A stretch of 27,358 bases of DNA from Spirogloea muscicola (GCA_009602725.1 WELB01000032.1:792947-820304), one strand, 5' to 3'; counted from the stretch's first letter, positions 1-11,099 are shown. The notes: generated by a model not told the origin, from the letters alone. A program made the numbers and translations.

Positions 1-78
1 AAGTGGCGACTGGAGGCACTTGGAAAAGCCAGAATCGAGAGTGGCAGGGCGGGCGAGGGCCTGCTGAGCCGGCTGCAG

Positions 79-112
79 CGGCAGCGGCGGCGCCGGCGGC
101 GGCGGCGGGTCC
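79..112 (+). repeat. CGG-rich leader before the UBP start codon
   Basis: Run of CGG/CGC triplets ending about 7 bases before the ATG at 119. It probably lies in the 5' UTR. The other three genes here have comparable tracts. Confidence 0.7.
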
Positions 113-118
113 TCCTTG

Positions 119-293
119 ATGGGCAGCTCGGGGTCGAAGCTGGAGAAGGCGCTGGGCGACGCCTTCCCCGAGGGCGAGCGCTACTTTGGCCTCGAGAACT
201 TCGGCAACACCTGCTACTGCAACTCCGTCCTGCAGGCGCTCTACTTCTGCGCGCCCTTCCGCGAGCGTCTGCTCGAGTACCAGGCCCGCAACC

Positions 294-335
<42 letters not shown>

Positions 336-2200
336 ACGGCGAGAACCTGCTCACCTGCCTGGCGGAGCTGTTCCACCAGATCCAGGTGCAGAAGAAGAAG
401 ACGGGCGTGATCGCGCCCAAGCGCTTCGTGCAGCGCGTCAAGAAGCAGAAGGAGCTCTTCCGCTCCTTCATGCACCAGGTACCGCCCACTCTTCTTCATG
501 TGCTTCAGACCCGCGGTTACTGAGCCGGTCACTTGGCTAACGCACGTCAATTAGATGTGCTTGCCTCTGTATTTGTAGTTGGCCACTTTGGCCGTCGCTC
601 ATACACGAAACTATTCACGCACAAAATCGCCTGCCGCCCGCATCGCCCATTCTGAGCTCCGGAAGCTCACCAGTGAGCGCTATGGCTCACTAGTGAGTGG
701 AATCTCACTGAGGACTCTTACCTTCCATAGGCTCACTGGCGAGTGCTACGGCTCACTGGGCAAGTGGGCTTCATCAGCAAAAGCTGAAATGCGGCCTGCC
801 TGACATTTGCCTCTCAGCCGGCTCTCACGCTCTTCGTGAGCGTGCGACTACGCAGGACGCGCACGAGTTCCTCAACTTCTTGCTCAACGAGCTGGCTGAC
901 ATCCTGGAGAACGAGGCCAAGGCCGGCAAGGCCGAGGCGGGCCGCGTCGTCCCGGGCGCCAAGGGCGAGCCGCCCACTGTGGTCACGTGGGTGCGCGAGA
1001 TCTTCCAGGTACTGCTTGCCGGGCGCGCTCGCTTTCGCCAGAGCCAGCCTGCTCATGACAGCCTGCTGCAGCACCCGTGCCTCCATGGCTGCCAGGGTCG
1101 TCGCGGCCATGGCAATCAATCACAGAGTGAAGGGCTGCTGTGCAAGCCTTGCTCAGGATGTCCAGGAATTTTCTGTGAAGAGGACCATTCAGCCTCCTCG
1201 TTCTGCGCGTGGGCTCTTGTTGGACGCAGGGCACGCTGACGAATGAGACACGGTGCCTGTGTTGTGAGACCACAACCGCGCGCGACGAAACGTTTCTGGA
1301 CCTGAGTCTCGACATCGAGCAGAACAGCTCCGTGACCAGCTGCCTCCGCAACTTCAGCTCCACCGAGACGCTCAATGCTGAGGACAAGTTTTTCTGCGAT
1401 AAGTGCTGCAGGTCGGCAGAGCAGCACCTTCTGTACCTTGTCTGCCTTGCCATGAGTGGGACAACTTCTACGCCCTCTCGGGTAGTGGTGCAGGAATACT
1501 GAATAATCTATCACGCCTGAGGCAGCTTGCAGGAGGCGCAGAAGGGCATGAAGGTGAAGGTGCCCCCCCGCGTGCTGGCGCTCCACCTCAAGCGCTTCAA
1601 GTACATTGAGCAGTTGGGGCGATACAAGAAGCTCTCCTATCGCGTTGTCTTCCCGCTGGAGCTCAAGCTCTGCAACACCACGCACGACGCCCCTGGCTCT
1701 GAGGCCGAGTATTCGTTGTTTGCTGTCGTTGTGCACGTTGGCAGGTGAGCGGCTTTGGTAGACTTATGATCTGCATTCAATTGCTGTCTGTGTATTCCTG
1801 AGCACTTGCCCATATTTTGCAGCATGCTTCAAGTCATGCTAGCTATTTCATATTCTTGAAAGGGTGCTGCAAAGTCGTGGACGCAACACGGCGCTTGTGA
1901 GTCCATGTCCACTCAAAAATTGCTTCTTGCACGTCTGGCCCAGCGTCCTGCCGGATGTCTGTCACACTGACAATTACCACACGTGAATCTTTTGTCGCTT
2001 TCAGCGGTCCGAATCACGGGCACTACGTGAGCCTAGTGAAGAGCCACGGGCATTGGCTCTTCTTCGACGACGAGAATGTTGAACCAATTGACGAGTCCAT
2101 GGTGCAGACCTTCTTTGGCAGCACGCAGGAGTACTCGTCCAATACTGATCACGGCTACATCCTCTTCTACGAGTCGCTCCAGCCGGAGCTGCTAGACTGA
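119..2200 (+). CDS. UBP3/4: Ubiquitin carboxyl-terminal hydrolase, UBP3/UBP4 (USP12/USP46) type
   Basis: Cysteine protease that removes ubiquitin from proteins. Exons: 119-478, 856-1008, 1230-1411, 1526-1744, 2005-2200. All introns are GT-AG, phases close, and the product is 369 aa, close to the roughly 370 aa of plant UBP3/UBP4. The start at 119 gives the [14 protein letters not shown] opening that plant orthologues also have. Visible motifs: Cys box GNTCYCNS with catalytic Cys32; QDAHEF at the exon 1/2 junction; two CxxC pairs (CLCC, and the one in FFCDKCC) of the zinc-binding fingers; LHLKRFKY; His box NHGHYVSL with His311; then FFDDEN with the catalytic Asp. Oddity: 11 consecutive glycines after residue 59, inside the catalytic domain where the family has a short variable loop. 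Plant UBP3/4 are linked to pollen development and nuclear deubiquitination (family knowledge). It is convergent with the next gene. Identification is very secure; exon ends are inferred from splice consensus and family alignment from memory. Confidence 0.96.
296..328 (+). repeat. (GGC)11 microsatellite coding polyglycine
   Basis: Eleven pure GGC codons in exon 1 of the deubiquitinase gene. It is in frame, so length changes would only alter the glycine run. Confidence 0.95.
491..615 (+). mobile_element. Retroelement 3'-end remnant inside intron 1 of the UBP gene
   Basis: Shortly after the exon 1 donor the sequence reads as [10 protein letters not shown]-stop (stop at 521-523). This is close to the C-terminal end of the retroelement copies further on (for example D-M-H-V-L-T-R-R-Y-stop at 26622-26651). 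The bases that follow (GGTTACTGAGC..., GATGTGCTTGCCT, TTGGCCAC, ATACACGAA) align in the same order with 11615-11740. I infer an old 5'-truncated insertion that sits harmlessly in the intron. Confidence 0.6.
665..765. repeat. Cluster of small palindromic repeats in intron 1
   Basis: Three to four degenerate copies of GGCTCACTxGxGAGTG follow a near-palindrome, GCTCACCAGTGAGC. One copy contains the perfect palindrome CTCACTAGTGAG (686-697). No function is evident. Confidence 0.55.
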
Positions 2201-2335
2201 TAAATGGCTGAGCACCATGTGCTTCTGTAAATGCAGCAGTTCCAAACAGGAAGGCAGCAGAGTCCTCTACTCTTGACAAATTGTGTATCCACTACTCTAT
2301 TCTGATCTTGATAAATATATCTCCTGCATATGCCA

Positions 2336-2861
2336 TTAATATTCAGGGACGTTCATCCCACCAACTTTGAATACCATCCTGCAGGATAATTCAGGTGGCA
2401 TACACGATTATCATGTTGATCCTTTGGCTCCTAAGTCTAGATGTGCCAAGCAAGGACGGGCTTGCACGCAAAGTACACCCAAATTATGTGTCCTGTCAAC
2501 ACTGCTCCACCTCAGCTGCAAGTTTTTGTCTTGCCTTATAGCTGCCAGATAGCTGAGAGACTTGTCCAAGTATCAATCATTCTACTAAAGCCTGAGGCTT
2601 AATATTCAGGGACGTTCATCCCACCAACTTTGAATACCATCCTGCAGGATAATTCAGGTGGCATACACGATTATCATGTTGATCCTTTGGCTCCTAAGTC
2701 TAGATGTGCCAAGCAAGGACGGGCTTGCACGCAAAGTACACCCAAATTATGTGTCCTGTCAACACTGCTCCACCTCAGCTGCAAGTTTTTGTCTTGCCTT
2801 ATAGCTGCCAGATAGCTGAGAGACTTGTCCAAGTATCAATCATTCTACTAAAGCCTGAGGC
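2336..2861. repeat. Exact tandem duplication, 2 x 263 bp
   Basis: Copy 1 is 2336-2598 and copy 2 is 2599-2861. I found no difference between them. They fill most of the gap between the stop of the UBP gene (2200) and the stop of the convergent WSS1B-type gene (3010). No coding sequence is recognisable. Either a very recent duplication or an assembly artefact. The rest of the gap, 2201-2335 and 2862-3009, should be the 3' UTRs of both genes; AATAAA is absent, and only weak AT-rich stretches such as ATAAATATAT (about 2310) are present. Confidence 0.95.
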
Positions 2862-3009
2862 CTTCAGAATCATCTACTTGTGATCGACCTGAGCTAACAG
2901 CAGAGGTGCCACACCTCAGAGAGGAGACTGTGGGTGTGATTGTCTCCATCGAAGTTCTAACTTCATGGAGTCAAGCTTCACCTCAAACAGAGCCTGCCCT
3001 TCATTGCCG

Positions 3010-6000
3010 TTACACTGACGTTAGGGACTGAGAGACAAGCCATAGAAGTCCAGGATCATCTCTGCGAAGCACTAGTAAGTCACCGACAAACTCACTCGTC
3101 TTGAGGTCCTCGTCAACAAAGCCAGCTGCATGAAGGACCTCCAATGCATCTGCACACCGCAAGCACACCCATTGACGATGATTTAGCATGCCAATACCAT
3201 TTCGTTTGATGCAGTTGATGTCAACCTATAATCAACAGTCAGAAAACTGTGGGGCTGTTTCGTGACTACATAGCCAATCCATCCTCGTGCTTACAATGTC
3301 ATTCCACAGAAAAAGTCAAACGTATCCTAGGTGCAGGTTTTCTTGTCCAGCTTATGACAAGTTCGTATTGTCGTATGTGCAAACTGCTCACCACTTTGTG
3401 CCTATCCATAACTGAGGACAACAGCTACACGGAAGGTGAAGAATGGCGCACAGATTGATGAGTTTGTGAAGAAGTTCTTACCTGGATAGATTCCAACCCG
3501 CTCATGAAATTTCTTGTTCGCCTGCATTGAAGGAAGAACACGATACTTGATTAGACTTGCCCTGAACGTGCAACATTATAATACATTGTAAAATCAAGTC
3601 AAAGACTGCCTAAATTACCAGAATGAACAGTTATGCAGACCTATGCAAACCAAGCTGAAAAATTCGTGGATGCAACTCAGTAGTCAACTAGCACCACTGA
3701 CGCTACTGTAGAAAATAGATTGCTAGCCTTGATTTGCCCATACTTCCTGCACAACATTAAAAGCTGCACGTGTCCATGAAGAACACTGACCTTTCGCAGT
3801 TGCCTGAATTTGGAGTTTCTGGTGTAGTACATGGCATTCCTGCAAAGTGACAGAAGACGAGAGTACTTAAAGGCAGCTGTTGGCTTCCTGGTCAGAACTG
3901 ATCAAAAGTTTGAAGCTGACAACTGCTGTTGACACAAAGACACAAAGATAACAGCTAGAGATGTGCCTGACATAGCTTCATTCTGCACCATGCAGCCCTC
4001 TTCAATAAGGAGTTGTACTTGTCCGCGCGTAATGGAGAGAGTACGTATCAAGCCCACACCTGAGAATTGTTAACAATGTTTCAAGAGTCTCCTTGACATC
4101 CTGCTCAGGCAGCTCGCTCCTCAATCTTCGCGTAGCCTCCTCAACTCGCCTTGTCACGCTGGCTGCAGCATCTTGGAGCCTCACAACCTCTGGTTGCTCA
4201 GTGACTTCAGCCATCTCCAAATCTGACTTGCCAGCAGCAGATTTGTGTGAAGCATCGCTAATGCCCACACCCAGTCCCCTTCCATAATCATCGTCTCTTG
4301 CAGCCATCGACTTATCCCCGTGAGCGTCGAGAACTCCTAAATCTTTTGCAGATGAGCTCTGCTGTTCTGCTTCTGCGATGCCTTCATCAGCAAGGATTAC
4401 CTCACCACAATTACCTGCTCCTGTTCGATTACTAATCTCTGACAGTGGCCCCCTCTCTGACAGTGGCCCCCTCTCTGCACTCTGGCTGTCCTCTGCTGGC
4501 AAGCTCGGAGCTGGGCTGCACGCTGCTCTAGAAATTTGTGCTGTATCTGACCCAAGGGAAGGAGGCTCCTTGTCGAGAAAGTCCACGACCACATTGTCCT
4601 GCTTCTGCTGCACACCATTGCTGATACCACCATCATGCTGCATCTGTGATGCTTCCCTAGGCTCTGCATTCCTGTCAAGAGGGTCCGGCAGGCTGGCCCC
4701 TGATGGTAGGTCTTGTTGTGCCTCGTGCAAGCTCTGGTGGCTATTGCTGTGAGCGTGTCCTAGCCTCCGCATAGCTGCCGCGCCGGCCGCTGCCTGCGGA
4801 TTCCACAGGCTTGGCGGAAAGCTGCCACCGGTTAGGCTCCCACTGCCACGCCTGGTAGCTGCCATCACGTCACCCTCAGTGAAATCCTCTTCCTCGGAGC
4901 TTGACTCGTTTGTGCTCAATCCGCCTCGGCCTTGCAAGCCACCCAGACAGTGACTGCTCTGGCGAGTCCAGTCCAAGGTCTCTACCTCCTTATTCAACTG
5001 CAGAAAGAGATTGTTCACAGAGGAGCCCACTTAAAGGCGGCACTGATGAGATGTTAGAGCTTGCCTATGCACAGTATCTGTGCACATACAGGTCCTTCAG
5101 AGCAGTCCAAAGACACATCACTGTATCCTCATGCCAGTGGCACAATAAGGTCACGGCATGCAGGGCATAGCCACCGACCCAAGGGATTGCATATGGCACC
5201 TGGCTGTCAAATGCCTTGAAGTGGACATTGTGTTCATCATGCACCATGTGAGCCTGCATAAGTCGTGAACGGCAGTACTCAGCGGGTGCGTTCAAGACGG
5301 GGCTCAAGAAAGGGGGCTCAAGGGTTCAAGAAGGGCTCAGCTGTATCCTTCCTTCTGAAATGCTCTCATGAAATGCAAGATCCCTACCACCTGCACTACT
5401 CACTCCAGCATAATCAGGTCCACTGGCAAACCATGGTTTGCCATTAAAACATTGTTATTTGCAAGTGTCCCTCGTGCCAAAATCAGGGCTTGGTAAGCTC
5501 ACCAGCTCATGCAAAAGTGTCTTCTTTATGCTGATGTACTTTCGGAACCCGTCAAGATTGTCTGTCCGCAGACGTAGCGATATTTCCTCCCCACGATTCT
5601 GTGACACACAATGAAGTCCCCTCGGCATAAGAATACAGGCTATGTAATGGCAATAATCACAGCTAACTCTATGTCCCTGTCTAACATTCCTCATCTCTGC
5701 CTCTGCAAAAACTCATCCATGGACATCAAATGCTCTTCACTTTAACAAGCCTCAACTCCGCCTCTGCAAAATCGCAGTCACAGACATAGAATGCCCTGAA
5801 TCGAATAAGCTTCTTCGATCACGCCAATGAGTACTTGCAATCATGAACCGTAGTTGCACCGCTGAGGATTCTCAGATATCAGTCTTCTTGCAGGCCAGGA
5901 GAAAGTGCACGGGAAACTTACCTTGTTGAAACCCAGAAGGCACTTTGGGCTAAGCCCAACATATCCGACTGGTGGAAGTTCAGTCATGAGTCCTATCCGC

Positions 6001-7487
6001 CACTTGTACTGCGTGCAATTGACACAGGACATGAGTACTCAACTGTTGAGCTCTCCTTGATGTTGTAGTGCTTGAGAAGCCAATGTTGGTAAGCTCAGCG
6101 TCAGCAGCAATCATACTTGCAATTGCCTACACAACATGAACAAGAGTATCCACGGAGCGATAAGACCACGCCAACACTAATGTTTACCTTATTAAGTAGC
6201 GCAACGATTCCTGGGTCGCTGGCAAGCTTGTGCATGAGTTGTAGAGCTTTGCTGGGAGGGGGTGAAAGCTGCAGCCAACAAGAAATGAGACAAGCTGCAG
6301 CTTGCTAAGTGACTGCTTTGAGAAGTGTATGTGTGTAGCAGAGCCTTGCTCAAGAGTGGAGGACCGAGCAGCTCAAGTGAGGATTATAGTGATTAACCTG
6401 GGAGACAAACAATCTACTTCTGAATGCAAAGCTTAGGCATGGCCTTGAGACGCATGCGCTTGGGTGAGCAGTAATTGAACTCTCGCAAGCAAAAAGGAAA
6501 ATCAAGGTCAAGTACCTCAATGTTAGGCAGGTGCAGCACTCGGAATTCAGCAAAAGTGTAGGGGCCAGGTGGCAACTGTCTCAATGTATCACTGCTGTGG
6601 ACTTGCCGAGCCCTCTCACGTCTAGCTTCTTGAGCAAACCCCAACGTCCTGTCTGCAGCATCCTCAACTGGCTTGGAGAGCAAAGCGAACTCCTCCTTTG
6701 TTGCTCCCATTAAGCGTAAAGTGTCATTCTGGCAGTACAAGAGGATTGAGCAAGCGCTGACATGAGAGGCCTACTTAAGAGGGGTTGAGACGGTGTAGAG
6801 TAACATCACTCAAGTCATGCAGTGGCTGTGCATTCTTGCTGGCACCCCTTCCCAAAGGCCCCTTCTCATACCTCTGCAACTAAGGCTAATGCAATTGCCA
6901 AACCCACTCACTGCATTGCAAGTTTTCTGCTTTCGGTACTTCAAGCCTACGAATCAGAAGTAGATGCAATCGGCACTGATTGATCCTCATCTGGCTGGCA
7001 AACTTATTGCATACGAGTCCTCCTCAATGACACCATAGATTCGTGGAGTCCGAAAGGCCAAGCTGGGCTGGTGCTAAGCGGAAATCCGCACCTGCTGTAT
7101 GCCAGACTGAGAGAGTGTCAGCGATCGCCAGGCGTCTGCCGCGGGCTGCAGCCCCGCTGCAGCCGTGGAGGCTGCTCTGGCTCTTCTGGGAAGCAGGATC
7201 CGCTGCGTGGCCTTGTCGGCGCCGGTCAGCCGCTCCAGCTCCTCAGCGAGGTCCGCCAGCGTCTCGTCCTCCCGGCGCGCCAACTCGAACCTGCGAGAGC
7301 CGGCGCGGAGGCAGGCGTCTCGTCACATCACCAACAGCCGGCGACGAGGGCCCCTGACAGTGCGAGGGACTGCGAACAACAGCAAGGACCACAAGTGAGA
7401 GCGCGCGCACCTCTTGCCGCGGAAGGCGACCGCGAAGCACAGCGCCGCCGGCCTGTCGCCGCCGGAGACGGCGCTTGGCGCAGCCAT
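3010..7487 (-). CDS. WSS1B: UBL-WLM-PUB zinc metalloprotease, WSS1B type
   Basis: Wss1/SPRTN-like protease family, tied to removal of DNA-protein crosslinks and SUMO/ubiquitin/Cdc48 partners (family knowledge). Eleven exons, in gene order: 7487-7411, 7290-7092, 6728-6516, 6268-6188, 6008-5922, 5598-5503, 5253-5200, 4997-4060, 3839-3791, 3521-3482, 3149-3010. All junctions are GT-AG and phases close to 657 aa. Domains: ubiquitin-like about 16-100 (ends G-I-Q-Q-N-D-T-L-R-L-M-G); WLM about 150-290, with the zinc site split over two exons as HEL|AHMVHDEH, an intact HExxHxxxxxH with His249, His253 and His259; long low-complexity acidic/Ser-rich linker coded by the 938-nt exon; PUB about 560-650, the domain that in other proteins binds the Cdc48/p97 tail. 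The start ATG sits in GCCATGG. The low-complexity linker holds a 6-residue repeat. Strong call; linker length may vary if that exon hides an unseen intron. Confidence 0.93.
4441..4476 (-). repeat. 18-bp tandem duplication in the WSS1B linker exon
   Basis: GACAGTGGCCCCCTCTCT occurs twice in a row on +. On the coding strand this gives E-R-G-P-L-S twice. In frame, in a disordered region. Confidence 0.9.
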
Positions 7488-7512
7488 GGCGGCGGCGGCG
7501 GCGGCGGCGGCG
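7488..7512 (-). repeat. GCC tract directly before the WSS1B start codon
   Basis: About eight GCC triplets on the - strand run straight into the GCCATGG start context. This is the 5' UTR equivalent of the CGG tracts at the other genes. Confidence 0.8.
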
Positions 7513-7619
7513 AGGTGCGCAGGCGAGCGGGTGCTGCGCGGAGTGGTGCCAGCGTCGGCAGCGGCAAGGCCGCCATGGCGCCGGCCCGCTGGAAGCTTCG
7601 GGCGTTGGACACGCCTTCG

Positions 7620-7893
7620 CCTTCCCCATTAGGACGGAAGCAGCTCTTCCAGAAGAGAGAAGGCGCGTGTGAAATGAGAGGGAGGCCAAATCAAGCCAAT
7701 ACAGTGTTCAGGCAGAAGAATGGAAACGGCTGCTGACGTTAAATAAGCGGCTGTCAAAGCCAGCCAGGTGCGTACAGAAGCGAGAGAGAGCAGCGCGGTG
7801 CGCATGATCGGGACGGGAGGCCAGATCAAGGCAATACGCTCTTGTTCCAGCTGACAAGCTACTCCGACTTGCGGCTGCTCACTCGGGGTTACT
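7620..7893. mobile_element. Retroelement tail fragments upstream of the WSS1B gene
   Basis: Two copies of a dispersed repeat (7655-7735 and about 7785-7850), recognised by GAGAAGGCG, GTGCGCATGA, and GCCAAATCAAGCCAATAC with TTCAGGCAGAAG. Related copies lie at 18500-18590 (+) and 26692-26757 (-), and a partial one at 12700-12765 (-). Between the two is a hairpin core (GGCTGTCAAAGCCAGCC, about 7748-7764). At 7859-7893 the + strand reads S-Y-S-D-L-R-L-L-T-R-G-Y, the C-terminal signature of the local non-LTR element with its stop codon lost (TGG). These insertions begin about 130 bases from the WSS1B start codon, so they sit in its promoter region. Confidence 0.7.
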
Positions 7894-8596
7894 GGGCTTC
7901 GTTCTGTCTGGCCCCTTTCTCTGCCTCTGCGTTGCCTTCTGCATGAGCAGCTTGGTCTCCCTTTCCAGTCCATGCGCACTGCATCAGCTCCTGCTGGCTC
8001 CAACGAACCTGGCTTTGGTGGCCGTTGAGGTCATTGCTGCTCCACAGATGCCGAGCCTAGCCAGATCATTGCTGCTTAGAACTGAGCCTACAGGATGCCA
8101 ATTTCTGACAGCTGCCACCATCAGGTATAGCTTTCGCCAGCCCTACACGCTGCCGAAACACAAGCTAGCAAGCAACTGGAGTAGCTGCCTCTTTCCATCA
8201 TACAGACTGGCCCATCACTCAGCCATCATCGTGACAACGCCCGGCCTGTGTGACGACCACATCTCAGTCCGACTGTGGGGAAGTGGTCAGATAGACGTAG
8301 CAGGAGCAGGAGTAGTTGCAGCACCCACGAGACGTCAAGCGCCGGACATTCCATTGATGGATAACACCACTAGGAAGAACAGTGTGCCTCGACCAACCCA
8401 GGATGCTCAAGGTACACATACACTCTGAAACTACAAATTGGAACACACACGTCCAGGCAGGCAACTTCGCCACCCGCTCACTGGATGCTCTGTACATGCT
8501 GTGCTCACCTAAGTCAAGTGGCACTCACTAGATGATCAGCTTCATACACAGCCGAGCTGCTGCAAGTGCGACATCTGCCAGTCGAAGAGATGGCCC
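7894..8596. other. Spacer, no gene recognised
   Basis: Lies between the repeats upstream of WSS1B and the 3' end of the DUF604 gene. It has a 161-codon open frame on + (7943-8428) with no recognisable domain, biased Ser/Leu/Ala content and no exon partners; I treat it as chance. The part nearest 8596 is probably the 3' UTR of the DUF604 gene. Confidence 0.6.
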
Positions 8597-10904
8597 TCAA
8601 GCAATCACTTCCCCAGGGGCACAGGGGTGGACGTGGACGTCAATAATGTCTGCCGCCAAGGGTGGAGTCAGCTGGCAGCAGTACCTGCGGGGAGCCTGAA
8701 AAGACATTGGACCAACCATGTGTGAGTCCCTCTGTTGACCTGCTTCCGTAAACCAAGTTTGAAGCCCACACCCTTGAAGCTCTGCCTTACTTGTATCTCG
8801 AACCCCTGGCTCTGGCAGTAGCACAGGCCCCAAGATTGCTCATGACTTAAAGAAGTACTGAGAGAGATGAGAGCTGGAGCGATGCTTGAGATTTGTTGCC
8901 ATCATAACAGCTCAACCCACCTTTAACCATCGCTCATCAACTGGCTGCTTTGTGATTCTGAAACGTTGCACCTGCTGTGGTGGCCGGATGAGAGACGAAC
9001 ATCTCGCCGCAACCTTCTTCACGTCATTGCATGCATCGCGAGCATACACACTGACGAACTCATTGGTGGCATTGACGCAGCTGATATCTTCCATGAAGAA
9101 GATAGATGGCCGCAGGCAAGCCTGAATGCAAAGCAAAGTGAGCTTGTGTGATCCAAGAGACGCATGATCTGCAATTATACAGCACCAGAGCAGCACTACA
9201 ACGCAGCAGCAGGAGGCGGTGTCTTTTCTCAGGGACAATTTGCAGGAGCTACTTAAGCATACATGTCTTGCTGGACTCCTGGTGTTGAAAGCGAACTCTG
9301 TGGCCACTCGTTTTCGATACCAGGACTGGAAGGTCATCTCTGGACGCTCCAGCTCCCTTGCCGAGACAATGCCAGGAAAAACCTGGACACCCACAAGCAA
9401 GTGACAAGGCAACAATGTAACCGTTGCCACAAAAGGGACACCGACACCCCATAGCTCAGCTTCAATGTCCTTCTCAAATGCAGATGACAAGATTGGGTCT
9501 ACTAACCTGCACTACGAAGCCCCAGGCCACTGAGATGGACCACTTCCGCGTATGGTCATAACAGTAGGAGTGCTGGAGGAAGCTCCCAGGGTCCATGTGC
9601 ATCGCTCCACTGAGGTGACGCAGCCCGGCCAGCACAGACTTGTTGGGGAAGATGGGGTCTATAAGCTCCACGTGGTGGAGAGAAACAAACGGTGCAACGG
9701 GGTGGGCTGCCAGGATGCCAAATGCGTTGCCATAGATGTCGAGCTGCAGCACAAGTGGCGTTTCTTCAATAAAGCACAGTGGTTGCTGACTGCAATTATG
9801 TGCATGTATCAAAGGGCTGTAGCACTGGTGTGATCATCTCGACAAGGACACTGTTTTCAATGACATCCACCCACGAGGAACAGGAAGTGCACACTGTTAT
9901 GGAGGAGCACAAGTAATTGTCTTGTTGACCAATCCACTGGAGCTGCTAGGAGGGACGCTGCCGGGCAGGCGGTGGTTGACCTGGTGGAAACCAGGCTCCT
10001 TTGTGAGTGGGATGCCCAGCTCCGCCATGCAGGCCTGCATGCGGTCATCGCTGCCGAAGAGCTCCGCATGGCGCTCAAGGCAGCTGTCCTGGACCTGCTC
10101 CAGGGCTTTGGCGAGGGGGTAGCTGATGGCGAAGCCGCCGCCGCCATAGGCCATGTTGTACGAGAACTTGACATTCTGGACGTGGCTCTCGGAGCTGCTC
10201 CCAATGTAGTGCATCTCGGTGTGGTCGTACTTAGCGAGCACCCGCACGAGGTTGTCGGGCGAGAAGACGGTGTCGTCGTCGCCAAGCACGAACCACCGCA
10301 CGTCCTTGAGGCCGAGGCGGACCATCTCGGAGACGACGCGCGAGATGCGGATGGCGGCCGGGTGGCCCTGGGGGTTGGTGTACGTGAATCGGGAGATGTC
10401 CTCCGAGACGAGGCAGGGCGGCAGCAGGTCCGCGTCGCCGGCAGGCGCCACGGGCTCCTCCAGCCACACGAAGCCCCGCATGTGGCCGGGCCGCCACCAG
10501 AGCTTGATGAACTCCTTGCGCTTGCTCCACAGCGACGCCGAGGCGGCCACGCCGAACACGACGTGGCCCAGCGACGTCGGCCCGTCGTCGTCTCCGTCGA
10601 CGTCGTCGCCGTGCGGGAATGGCGCGCCGGTGCCTCGCAAGGGTGGGAGCCAGCGCGGCTGCCCTCCGCCGGCGGCGACCATGACCGGCCGTCCGCCGCC
10701 GCCGCCGCCGGAAGCGGCCGGGCCTCCTCCCCAGCCGTCCGCCGGCGCCAGCACGTCCCGCTGCGCGGACGCCGGCTCATGTGCGCGGCGCGAGCCGCTG
10801 AGCACGAGGATCCAGGCCGCGAAGGCCAAGGCCAGAGCGCTGGCGGCAACGGCCGCGCTGCGGCGGTGCGCGCCCGCGTCCGCGCCGCGCCGCAGCAGCG
10901 ACAT
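8597..10904 (-). CDS. DUF604 / fringe-like glycosyltransferase, type II membrane protein
   Basis: Belongs to the plant DUF604 family, predicted beta-1,3-type glycosyltransferases of the Golgi related to animal fringe; substrate unknown. Exons in gene order: 10904-9981, 9743-9507, 9382-9263, 9121-8921, 8695-8597. All introns are phase 0 and GT-AG, giving 526 aa, close to plant members at about 500-550. Start ATG at 10904 is the only in-frame one upstream of the domain. Residues 16-37 form one hydrophobic segment after an Arg-rich stub: a signal anchor. A Gly/Ala-rich stem (about 40-105) follows, then the catalytic region from T-S-L-G-H-V-V-F-G, W-W-R-P-G, I-S-R-F-T-Y-T-N, and the metal-binding DDD motif at 209-211 in FVLGDDDTVF. 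Then SSSESH, MAYGGGGFAISYPLAKAL and GSDDRMQACMAELG. The C-terminal Cys-rich part (RRYCCQL) matches the family end. Very similar to land-plant members, which supports a streptophyte host. Confidence 0.93.
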
Positions 10905-11065
10905 AGCGGCGGAGGCCCCGTGCGAGGGAGGATCACGGCATGACGCGCCGGCCCCGCCGCCGCCGAGCAACGCCGTCGGCCGTGCTGCCTGTGTTGCCGC
11001 TCATGGCCCCATCGCCGGCTCTCCGGTAGAGACGTCCCCGCGCAACAACGACGGCGCGCCCGCGT

Positions 11066-11067
<2 letters not shown>

Positions 11068-11099
<32 letters not shown>

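Noticed and set aside
1-45. AAGTGGCGAC...GGAAAAGCCAG at the window start as another hairpin tail
   Set aside because: Similarity is limited to a few short words and no stem can be drawn; chance cannot be excluded.
2367-2815. Two identical 61-codon frames
   Set aside because: They are the two copies of the 263-bp duplication; no domain and no start context, most likely 3' UTR or spacer.
4002-5030. A 342-codon single-exon gene starting M-G-S-S-V-N-N
   Set aside because: The start would be GTG and a stop lies just upstream; a splice acceptor at 4998 and family continuity (D-S-Q joined to L-N-K-E-V-E) show it is an internal exon of the WSS1B-type gene.
7943-8428. 161-codon frame on +
   Set aside because: No recognisable family and no exon partners; it begins in retroelement 3' sequence and its composition looks like translated non-coding DNA.
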